Source: Chloroflexota bacterium (lineage in GTDB: Bacteria > Chloroflexota > Anaerolineae > UBA7937). From it: a stretch of 6,993 bases of DNA. Position numbers and translations under genes: made by a program. The stretch is from positions 652 through 7,644 of the forward strand of contig DMLA01000218.1 of assembly GCA_003453555.1 (NCBI GenBank), read 5' to 3'. Positions 1 through 5,187 of the stretch are shown here, in pieces (within the stretch, counting starts at the first letter, position 1; the number at the start of each line of letters is the position of its first letter). Under the pieces are notes generated by a model, which saw only the letters and a program-made list of their open reading frames with translations, was not told the DNA's origin and made no database searches.

Positions 1-25
1 AGCCGGCCTCTTCTCCCGTCTTTAT

Positions 26-56
26 GGCCGTGCCAGGTGGCAGAGCAAGCACGGCC
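26..56. repeat. Short inverted repeat upstream of fabD
   Basis: Two perfect 8-base arms, GGCCGTGC at 26-33 and GCACGGCC at 49-56, are separated by 15 bases. A second, mutually exclusive mini-stem (TGCC 31-34 with GGCA 39-42) sits inside. No T-run follows the right arm, so this is not a standard intrinsic terminator. All three forward frames of bases 1-107 are open for a while, but none gives a recognisable C-terminus. I therefore cannot say whether the repeat is intergenic or inside the end of an upstream gene. The arms are seen directly; any function is unknown. Confidence 0.35.
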
Positions 57-107
57 GCTTCTATGTCAGTATAAGAGTCTGCCTTACTAGAAGGGGGACA
101 GCCAGCG

Positions 108-1043
108 ATGGCTAAGAAGTTCGCTCTTCTTTTCCCCGGCCAGGGCTCCCAGTACGTAGGTATGGGTCGAGATCTTTACCAAGGGTGGCCTGAGGCCCAA
201 GCCATCTTCTCCCGGGCCGATGAGGCTCTGGGGTTCCGCCTCTCGGACCTCATCTTCCAGGGGCCTGAGGAGGCGCTGAGCGATACCATCAACACGCAGC
301 CGGCCATATTGGCTACCAGCATAGCCTTTTGGGAGGCTCTATCTGCCCAGGAGTCGTTTGAACCCGCCTATGTTGCGGGCCATAGTCTGGGAGAATATAC
401 CGCCCTGGTGGTGGCAGGCGCTCTGGGGTTCGAGGAGGCGCTGTGCCTGGTGAGAGAGCGTGGCCGCCTGATGAAAGAGGCAGGAAGAGAAAAGCCAGGG
501 GGCATGGCCGCCATCCTGGGCTTGGAAGAGAGGGTGGTGGAAGAGATTTGCGACCAAGTCGATTCCCAAAACCCGGGAACTTTGGCTGTAGCCAACTACA
601 ACTGTCCTGGCCAAGTCGTCATCTCCGGGCTCAAGGAGTCCCTAAAAGCGGCTATGAAGTTGGCACGAGAGAGAGGCGCACGGCGGGTCGCGCCCTTGGC
701 GGTGAGCATCGCTGGCCATTCGCCCCTCATGGCCTCCGCGGCCACCCTCTTCGCCTCGGTGGTCGCTCGCCTCCCCTTCCGCCGAGCGGAGATACCGGTT
801 GTAGCCAACCTCACCGCCCAGCCCATCACCTCCCCCGAGGAGATAAAAAACGAACTCGTCCAGCAGCTCATCTCCCCTGTTCGCTGGACCGAGTCGATCC
901 AATATATGATAAAAGAAGGCCTCTCCACCTTCATAGAAGTGGGACCCGGAAGTGTGCTCAGTGGGCTGGTGAAACGGATCGACAAAAAAGTCCAGGTCGT
1001 AAATGTAGGCCATCTAGAAGAGTTACGAGGTTTCAGGCTATGA
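108..1043 (+). CDS. fabD: Malonyl-CoA:ACP transacylase (FabD)
   Basis: This cytoplasmic enzyme transfers the malonyl group from malonyl-CoA to acyl carrier protein, supplying the extender unit for type II fatty acid synthesis. The 311-residue length is normal for the family. The N-terminal GQGSQ motif is at 11-15. The nucleophile elbow GHSLG is at 91-95, with Ser93 as the acyl-carrying residue. Arg118 (in RERGRLM), His204 (in GHSP) and Gln253 (in QQLISPVRW) match the other catalytic-site residues known from E. coli FabD (Ser92, Arg117, His201, Gln250). Near the C-terminus is the usual EVGPGSVLSGL block (277-287). The ATG start has a purine-rich AAGGGGG site 10 bases upstream, and the protein begins exactly where the family does. 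It heads the fatty-acid part of the cluster, with fabG downstream. An upstream plsX or fabH would be expected outside the window, but that is inference. Confidence 0.97.
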   Translation: MAKKFALLFPGQGSQYVGMGRDLYQGWPEAQAIFSRADEALGFRLSDLIFQGPEEALSDTINTQPAILATSIAFWEALSAQESFEPAYVAGHSLGEYTALVVAGALGFEEALCLVRERGRLMKEAGREKPGGMAAILGLEERVVEEICDQVDSQNPGTLAVANYNCPGQVVISGLKESLKAAMKLARERGARRVAPLAVSIAGHSPLMASAATLFASVVARLPFRRAEIPVVANLTAQPITSPEEIKNELVQQLISPVRWTESIQYMIKEGLSTFIEVGPGSVLSGLVKRIDKKVQVVNVGHLEELRGFRL

Positions 1044-1156
1044 TTCGTCTTCCCCTCGGTCGTACCGACCTCCTAGTCTCTAGGCTCTGTTTCGACACTT
1101 TTTCACCATCCACTATAGAAGACGAACCTAGGCCTGATGCAAGGAGAGCAAAGTGA
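1040..1156 (+). pseudogene. 38-codon ORF resembling an aldo/keto reductase N-terminus (probable gene remnant)
   Basis: The ATG at 1040 overlaps the fabD stop (ATGA), and the TGA at 1154-1156 overlaps the fabG GTG start (GTGA), so the frame bridges the two genes exactly. Residues 4-20 read LPLGRTDLLVSRLCFDT. This closely follows the N-terminal signature of many bacterial aldo/keto reductases, of the form R-x-LGRTGL-x-VSRLCFGT. After about residue 21 (Phe-Ser-Pro-Ser) the similarity stops, and the remaining ~17 residues are charged and unlike the family. A working aldo/keto reductase is ~300 residues, so the barrel and catalytic Asp/Tyr/Lys/His residues are missing. The simplest reading is an inserted or ancestral reductase gene lost by internal deletion. 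It may still be translated as a coupling peptide, since GAGG at 1027-1030 lies 9 bases before the ATG. A chance resemblance is possible because only about 20 residues match. Confidence 0.45.
1044..1126. repeat. Nested inverted repeats in the fabD-fabG spacer
   Basis: TTCGTCTTC at 1044-1052 is the exact reverse complement of GAAGACGAA at 1118-1126, giving a 9-bp stem that would close most of the spacer. Inside it are two adjacent mini-hairpins with 5-bp stems and 3-base loops: GGTCG/CGACC at 1058-1070 and CCTAG/CTAGG at 1072-1084. A weaker 3-bp stem follows with a TTCG loop (1088-1097). The transcript could fold into a branched structure between fabD and fabG. The layout does not match a tRNA. 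The first mini-hairpin may simply come from encoding Gly-Arg-Thr-Asp in the overlapping reading frame. No known riboswitch or regulator site is recognised. Confidence 0.4.
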
Positions 1157-1902
1157 TCGACCTAACCGGTAGAGTGGCCCTCGTCACCGGGGGCTCTCGG
1201 GGCATCGGACGGGCCATCGCCCTCAAACTAGCCTCCCTGGGAGCCAAGGTGGCGGTCAACTACCGTACCAATGAGGCCGCAGCCCAAGAGGTAATAAGAG
1301 AGATCGCATCCCAGGGTGGAGAGGCCATCGCCCTGCAGGGGGATGTGAAGGACGCCGATCAGGCCAGGGATCTGGTGAAGAATACCCTGGAGGCGTTCGG
1401 CCGCCTAGACATCCTGGTCAACAACGCGGGCATCACCAAAGATACCCTGCTGGCGCGGATGAAGGAATCCGACTGGGACCTGGTGATAGACACCAACCTC
1501 AAGGGGGCCTACCACTGCACCAAAGCAGCCCTACGTCCCATGCTCAAACAGCATTACGGCCGCATCGTGAACATCACCTCCGTCTCTGGCCTGGTGGGCC
1601 AGATCGGCCAGGCCAACTATTCAGCCTCTAAGGCCGGCCTGGTGGGCTTCACCAAAGCCGTGGCCAAGGAACTGGGCTCGAGAAACATCACCGTCAACGC
1701 CATAGCGCCGGGGTATGTCCCCACCGACCAGACCGCTCATCTCCCCTCTGAACTGGTGGAGGCGTTCCTCAAACTCACCCCCCTGGGGCGACCAGGTACC
1801 CCAGAGGAGATAGCCCACGCTGTGGCTTTTTTCGCCTCCGATGAGGCTTCTTATATCACCGGCCAAGTGCTAAGCGTTGACGGCGGTATGATGATGGTTT
1901 AA
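1153..1902 (+). CDS. fabG: 3-oxoacyl-ACP reductase (FabG)
   Basis: This is the NADPH-dependent short-chain dehydrogenase/reductase that reduces 3-oxoacyl-ACP to 3-hydroxyacyl-ACP in each round of fatty acid elongation. It has 249 residues, typical for FabG. The Rossmann cofactor motif TGGSRGIG is at 12-19 and the NNAG structural motif at 90-93. The catalytic tetrad is Asn115, Ser143, Tyr156 and Lys160 (YSASK at 156-160). The APGYVPTD segment (185-192) and the C-terminal ITGQVLSVDGGM are both characteristic of FabG rather than of generic dehydrogenases. It starts with GTG. The choice is fixed by AAGGAG at 1141-1146, 6 bases before it, and by the normal family N-terminus (DLTGRVALVTGG). It follows fabD, but no acpP or fabF follows it. 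Other short-chain dehydrogenases can resemble FabG, but the fabD neighbour makes the fatty-acid role likely. Confidence 0.95.
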   Translation: MIDLTGRVALVTGGSRGIGRAIALKLASLGAKVAVNYRTNEAAAQEVIREIASQGGEAIALQGDVKDADQARDLVKNTLEAFGRLDILVNNAGITKDTLLARMKESDWDLVIDTNLKGAYHCTKAALRPMLKQHYGRIVNITSVSGLVGQIGQANYSASKAGLVGFTKAVAKELGSRNITVNAIAPGYVPTDQTAHLPSELVEAFLKLTPLGRPGTPEEIAHAVAFFASDEASYITGQVLSVDGGMMMV

Positions 1903-1916
1903 AAAGGAGCGTAGAG

Positions 1917-2285
1917 ATGGAAGAGAACTCGGGGTTGGTCATGATCTCGCCGCAGGTCCTAACGACCATCGCTCGCCAGGCCACCCTCAATGTCCCTGGA
2001 GTAGTGAGCATGAGCCCAGGCATCACTTTCAACCGCCTCCTAAGACGAGGCAAAGGCGGCGAGGGCGTCAGGGTGGCGGTAGAAGAAGGTACCGTCTCCA
2101 TCGACCTCTTCATCATCGTCGAGCCCCAGGCGAACATGCTTCGCCTGGGCCAGGAGATTCAACGAGAGGTGACCCGCGCCATCCAAGACCTGGTGGGGAT
2201 GCCTGTACGGGAGGTTAACGTCCATATCGAAGATGTGATCCCAGAAAAGCGAGAGGAAGAAGAGGTTGACGAAAGTTCGACGTAA
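1917..2285 (+). CDS. Asp23/Gls24 (DUF322) family protein, YqhY-like
   Basis: This 122-residue protein has the Asp23/Gls24 envelope-stress-family pattern. An N-terminal ISPQVLTTIARQATLNVPGV helix-turn (residues 11-29) is followed by a short basic stretch (RLLRRGKGG, 40-48). Then come GVRVAVEEGTVSIDLFIIVE, an amphipathic helix (LGQEIQREVTRAIQDLVG) and the VREVNVHIEDV strand. The C-terminus is a run of glutamates. The family is small, cytoplasmic and poorly understood. In B. subtilis the relative YqhY is encoded between accC and nusB, and is linked to control of acetyl-CoA carboxylase activity. Its place here between fabG and nusB fits the same tie to fatty acid synthesis, although the exact role is inference. 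AAGGAG at 1904-1909 lies 7 bases before the ATG. Its last 20 bases overlap nusB, and the glutamate-coding purine run doubles as the nusB ribosome site. Confidence 0.88.
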   Translation: MEENSGLVMISPQVLTTIARQATLNVPGVVSMSPGITFNRLLRRGKGGEGVRVAVEEGTVSIDLFIIVEPQANMLRLGQEIQREVTRAIQDLVGMPVREVNVHIEDVIPEKREEEEVDESST

Positions 2286-2691
2286 GGCCCGGGCCGTGGC
2301 CCTCCAGACCCTCTACGAGGTGGACACCGCCCACCACGACTGGAACGCCGTCTTGGTTCGCCATTTGGAGGAGCATCGCCTCCCTCCCCAAGGTTCCGAT
2401 TTCGTCCGACATCTGGTGTGCGGCGTCTTGGAGCACCGGGGCAAACTGGACGCCATAATCAGCGAAATCGCTCCCCAGTGGCCCTGTGACCAGATGGCGG
2501 TCATCGATAGGAACATCCTCCGTATGGCCATCTATGAGATGCTGCTGGACCCGGAGGTGCCGGTTAAGGTGGCCATCAACGAGGCGGTGGAGTTGGCCAA
2601 GACCTTCGGCAGCGAGAGTTCCCGTCGCTTTATCAACGGCGCTTTAGGGACCTTGGCCACTCGGCGTAACCTTCTTGAGGTGAAGCCATGA
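2266..2691 (+). CDS. nusB: Transcription antitermination factor NusB
   Basis: NusB is a small all-helical RNA-binding protein. With NusE (S10) it binds boxA RNA and joins the antitermination complex needed for full rRNA transcription. The 141-residue length fits the family. Recognisable parts are the basic N-terminal RRKARAVALQTLYEVD (residues 5-20), the AVIDRNILRMAIYEML helix (78-93), VPVKVAINEAVELAKTFG (98-115) and SSRRFINGALGTLA (118-131), all in the usual order. The start is TTG, chosen because it gives the expected short basic N-terminus; no ATG lies in frame nearby. GAGG at 2253-2256 sits 9 bases upstream, inside the end of the Asp23-type gene. The 20-base overlap suggests translational coupling to that gene. 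The stop overlaps the tatA start in ATGA. Confidence 0.95.
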   Translation: MTKVRRKARAVALQTLYEVDTAHHDWNAVLVRHLEEHRLPPQGSDFVRHLVCGVLEHRGKLDAIISEIAPQWPCDQMAVIDRNILRMAIYEMLLDPEVPVKVAINEAVELAKTFGSESSRRFINGALGTLATRRNLLEVKP

Positions 2692-2987
2692 ACTTCGGAG
2701 GGATCGGGGGAGGGGAACTTTTAGTCATCCTGCTCATCGCCCTCATCGTCTTCGGACCAGGGAGACTGGTGGAGATCGCTTCCAGCCTGGGAAAAGCGCT
2801 GCGGGAATTTAGAAAAATGTCCCAGGATCTCACCACGGAGATACAGAAAGAACTGGAAGTGACCAAAGAATTGCAAGATGAGTTAAAGAAAGAACTCCAA
2901 CCCCTTACAGCCGAGGAGGTGAAGAAGGAACCCCAAACCGAGGGCCCTGCCGCCCCAGATGATGAAGGATCAACAAAAGAAGAGTAA
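2688..2987 (+). CDS. tatA: Twin-arginine translocase subunit TatA/TatB type
   Basis: This is the pore-forming or accessory subunit of the Tat system, which exports folded proteins with twin-arginine signal peptides across the cytoplasmic membrane. The 99 residues show the family plan. A short N-terminus carries the polar residue Glu10, and a single membrane helix covers about 10-22. The hinge FGPGRL is at 22-27, followed by an amphipathic helix (LVEIASSLGKALREFRKM, 27-44). A long charged, probably coiled-coil stretch (45-80) and a disordered acidic tail complete it. A Glu at the N-terminal polar position is more common in TatB, and Gln in TatA, so it may do both jobs. No second TatA/B gene is present in the window. 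GAGGTGA at 2677-2683 is a strong ribosome site 4 bases before the ATG. The ATGA overlap with nusB indicates coupling, and tatC follows after 5 bases. Confidence 0.93.
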   Translation: MNFGGIGGGELLVILLIALIVFGPGRLVEIASSLGKALREFRKMSQDLTTEIQKELEVTKELQDELKKELQPLTAEEVKKEPQTEGPAAPDDEGSTKEE

Positions 2988-2992
2988 AAACT

Positions 2993-3691
2993 ATGGACAA
3001 TGGGAAGCGGATGACCATCTTCGAACATCTGGAAGACCTCAGGGGAAGGCTCATCAAGTCGGTCATAGCCTTGCTCGTGACCACCCTTTTCAGCCTGATT
3101 TTCACCTCCCGCTTTCTCAAGATCCTCACCGCCCCCATGGGAAACCTCCAGCCTATCTTCCTCCGCCCCACAGAGATGATCATCACCTATTTCAAGATCG
3201 CCCTCATCTGCGGCGTGGCTTTAGCCATGCCAGTCATCATCTATCAATTTGTCCTCTTCATCCTCCCCGCCCTTAAGCCCAAGGAGAAGAGATACCTCTA
3301 CATCATCGTGCCTGGAGCCACCATCTCCTTTGTCATCGGCCTACTCTTCGCCTACTTCGCCCTGCTCCCCTTTGCCGTCCGGTATCTCCTCTCCTTTGGA
3401 GGCGACATCGCCCGCGCTCAGTGGACCATCGGTGAGTATATCGGCTTCGTGACCACCATACTTCTCTGGATAGGGGTAGCCTTCGAGACACCACTGGTGA
3501 TCTTCTTTCTGGCCAAAGTGGGCATCGTCACCCCGGCTATGCTTTCCCGCTACCGGAAATACGCCGTCTTGGCCGCCGCCGTTATCGCCGCCATCATCAC
3601 CCCCACCCCTGACCCCTTCAATATGATGATCGTGATGGTGCCCCTTTACCTACTATACGAAGCGGGGGCCTTATTGGCTAAGTTGGCCTAG
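2993..3691 (+). CDS. tatC: Twin-arginine translocase subunit TatC
   Basis: TatC is the multi-spanning membrane receptor for twin-arginine signal peptides. The 232 residues are close to the family norm (about 230-260), with six predicted membrane helices. Signature segments are HLEDLRGRLI (12-21), the periplasmic PTEMIITYFKIAL region (59-71), LPALKPKEKR (91-100, with Glu98 matching the signal-binding Glu103 of E. coli) and FETPLVIFFL (164-173, matching the Glu170 region). RYRKYAVLAAAVIAAIITPTPDPFN (186-210) follows, then PLYLLYE near the C-terminus. The ribosome site is poor: GAAGAG around 2979-2984 lies 8 bases before the ATG. Translation may therefore depend on coupling to tatA, whose stop is 5 bases upstream. 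An in-frame ATG at codon 7 (3011) is an alternative start that keeps all motifs. Confidence 0.95.
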   Translation: MDNGKRMTIFEHLEDLRGRLIKSVIALLVTTLFSLIFTSRFLKILTAPMGNLQPIFLRPTEMIITYFKIALICGVALAMPVIIYQFVLFILPALKPKEKRYLYIIVPGATISFVIGLLFAYFALLPFAVRYLLSFGGDIARAQWTIGEYIGFVTTILLWIGVAFETPLVIFFLAKVGIVTPAMLSRYRKYAVLAAAVIAAIITPTPDPFNMMIVMVPLYLLYEAGALLAKLA

Positions 3692-3757
3692 ACTCAGATC
3701 ACTACGCAAAGGCTGCCCAGGGGATGTTCTTGGGGCAAGAAGTAGAGGGAATCCAAC

Positions 3758-4093
3758 ATGCCCCATCGGTTTAACGAAAAGGAGCGCCGCTGGCTTGAAA
3801 TACAGGAGGCTCACTATCGCTCCTGGGTTCGCGACCACCGGTTCTTCAACGCCCTCATCGGCCGTCATCCTATCCTATATCCAGCCATGGGGGTGCTGAT
3901 CGGGCTAGCCATGCTTCTCCTGGCCCTTCTGCTCTTCTCTGCCGCTCACCCCAGATTCGGATACGTGTTTAGATACGTGGCCTTTTTTCTGATGAGCCTA
4001 GGCGGAGTCTTTCTCGTCTTCAGCACCTTGCTCTTGTTGATCGGATTACTCTACTGGGTCTGGAACCAGGTCCGCCTTATTTTCCGCCAATAA
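3758..4093 (+). CDS. Unrecognised two-helix membrane protein, 111 aa
   Basis: I do not recognise the family. The first 40 residues are hydrophilic and rich in basic and aromatic residues (KERRWLEIQEAHYRSWVRDHRFF), and are probably cytoplasmic. A hydrophobic helix at about 42-61 (MGVLIGLAMLLLALLLFS region) follows. After a short loop with His64, Pro65 and Arg66 comes a second long hydrophobic segment at about 72-99. The C-terminus is short and basic (NQVRLIFRQ). There is no signal-peptide cleavage pattern and no cysteine pair. GAGGGA at 3745-3750 lies 7 bases before the ATG, and codon use resembles the neighbours, so it looks like a real gene. It lies 66 bases downstream of tatC in the same direction. 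A functional link to Tat export is possible but not shown. Confidence 0.75.
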   Translation: MPHRFNEKERRWLEIQEAHYRSWVRDHRFFNALIGRHPILYPAMGVLIGLAMLLLALLLFSAAHPRFGYVFRYVAFFLMSLGGVFLVFSTLLLLIGLLYWVWNQVRLIFRQ

Positions 4094-4121
4094 TAGAGAA
4101 CAAGGCGAAGGGAGCATCGAT

Positions 4122-4187
4122 ATGGACGGAGACGGAGTTGTTGAAACCCTCGACTCTACCCCCGATGGACTCCTTGGCCAGCACTAA
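4122..4187 (+). CDS. Doubtful 21-codon ORF in the spacer before the CoA-transferase genes
   Basis: A 21-residue frame (MDGDGVVETL..., acidic, no membrane segment) starts at an ATG with AGGGAG at 4109-4114 upstream, and ends with TAA 23 bases before the next gene. The leader GAAGGGAGCATCGAT (4107-4121) matches GAAAGGAGCATCGAT (6004-6018) at the start of the COG2403-type gene in 14 of 15 positions. The first residues also share Met, Asp4 and the Val-Val pair at 6-7 with that protein. It could be a decayed 5' end of a duplicate, a leader peptide or chance. The remaining 117-base spacer (4094-4210) shows no convincing terminator or promoter. Confidence 0.2.
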   Translation: MDGDGVVETLDSTPDGLLGQH

Positions 4188-4210
4188 GTTAAAAAAGAAG
4201 GAGGCCCATT

Positions 4211-5185
4211 ATGGAAGTGGTCGAATCCGGAAGGGGAGAACTCATCCAGCCCCCCGATATTGACGGCTTCCGAGAATGGAACCGCCAAAACAAGCCCAAA
4301 GCCCTAGTGAACAAGGTGATGACCGAACAGGAAGCCATCGCCCGCTTTGTCCATGATGGAGACTACATCGGCACTGAACTTTACGGCACCGTCCGCTGCC
4401 CTATGTCTCTGGCCAGGGAACTGGTGCGCCAAGGCAAAAAGGGGTTGCGGATAGCCGGACAGGGGGTCTTAGAACTCGACCTCTGGCTGGCCGCCGGCCT
4501 GGTGAAGAAACTGGACATCACCTACATCGGCCTCGAGGTGTACGGCATCTCCCCCTCTCTGCGACGGGCGGTGGAGAGCGGCCAGGTGGAGACCACCGTC
4601 GAGTGGAGCAACGCCGCCATCGCTTGGCGGTTTAAGGCGGCGGCCATGGGCGTGCCCTTCATCCCCGTCCGCTCCATGCTGGGCTCCGACACCTTCAACT
4701 ACAGCGCAGCCAAGGTGGTGAGATGTCCTTTCACCGGCCAGAAGGTCTGCCTCCTGCCCGCCCTCATCTTAGACGTGGGGATGATCCACGTTCACCGCGC
4801 TGATATATACGGAAACGCTCAGATCGAGGGGATCTCTGGCTTCGCCTTCGAGTTGTCCCGAGCCTCCAAGAGGCTCATCATCAGCACTGAGGAGATTATC
4901 CCCACGGAGGAGATCCGCCGCTACCCCGACCGCACCATCATCCCCTACTATCTAGTGGACGCCGTGGTGGAGGCCCCCTTCGGCTCCCACCCCGGGGAGA
5001 TGGTCTACCTCTACGAGAGGGACGAGGAACTGATCAAAGAGTGGGTGGAGATGTCCAAGGAACCGGAAACCACCCAAGAGTATCTGGATAGATATGTCTA
5101 CGGGGTGAAAAGCCACGCTGAATATCTCGAACTCATCGGCAAAGAGAGGCTAGCCCACCTGAAGGATATAGTAGCCAGGAGATAG
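4211..5185 (+). CDS. CoA-transferase family I subunit A, glutaconate CoA-transferase (GctA)-like
   Basis: This is the alpha subunit of a two-subunit class I CoA-transferase, which moves CoA from one acyl-CoA to another carboxylic acid. From about residue 34 (NKVMTEQEAIARFVHDGDYIG) it lines up with the start of Acidaminococcus fermentans GctA as I recall it. The correspondence continues through KAAAMGVPFIPV (142-153), the metal-free HVHRADIYGNAQIEG segment (193-207), STEEIIPTEEIRR (225-237) and VDAVVEAPFGSHPGEM (249-264). It ends with a matching SHAEYLELIGKERLAHLK (301-318). The first ~33 residues are an extra N-terminal extension. Where GctA has a Gly-Gly-Phe loop after its GDHIA, this protein has Thr-Glu-Leu (55-57), so the substrate pocket probably differs. 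AAGGAGG at 4198-4204, 6 bases upstream, fixes the start. The B subunit follows 2 bases after the stop. The substrate is unknown; an IpdA-type ring-cleavage enzyme is an alternative. Confidence 0.88.
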   Translation: MEVVESGRGELIQPPDIDGFREWNRQNKPKALVNKVMTEQEAIARFVHDGDYIGTELYGTVRCPMSLARELVRQGKKGLRIAGQGVLELDLWLAAGLVKKLDITYIGLEVYGISPSLRRAVESGQVETTVEWSNAAIAWRFKAAAMGVPFIPVRSMLGSDTFNYSAAKVVRCPFTGQKVCLLPALILDVGMIHVHRADIYGNAQIEGISGFAFELSRASKRLIISTEEIIPTEEIRRYPDRTIIPYYLVDAVVEAPFGSHPGEMVYLYERDEELIKEWVEMSKEPETTQEYLDRYVYGVKSHAEYLELIGKERLAHLKDIVARR

Positions 5186-5187
5186 AT

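Noticed and set aside
61..80. TATAAG at 70-75 as a -10 box for fabD.
   Set aside because: No acceptable -35 box lies 16-18 bases upstream, and fabD is often inside a longer operon.
596..1013. Long reverse-strand frames opposite fabD.
   Set aside because: They have low-complexity compositions, no family motifs and sit wholly inside a well-supported gene; they are a by-product of GC-rich codon use.
1091..1119. Possible promoter in the fabD-fabG spacer (TTCGAC, 17 bases, TATAGA).
   Set aside because: Both boxes are weak matches and lie inside the 38-codon frame; no other evidence supports transcription starting here.
1044..1126. A tRNA-like fold in the fabD-fabG spacer, because of the branched pairing and a TTCGA sequence.
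   Set aside because: The closing stem is 9 bp, arm lengths and loop sizes do not fit, and no proper T arm or anticodon arm can be drawn on either strand.
443..1156. Long 237-codon frame overlapping fabD in another frame.
   Set aside because: It is a shadow of fabD with no recognisable protein pattern; only its last 38 codons, beyond fabD, show a family resemblance, and these are reported separately.
3714..3737. TGCCC...GGGCA dyad after tatC as a terminator.
   Set aside because: The stem is only 5 bp with a 14-base loop and no T-run follows.
4125..4137. GACGGA tandem repeat.
   Set aside because: Only two copies are present, which is too short to be a meaningful repeat.
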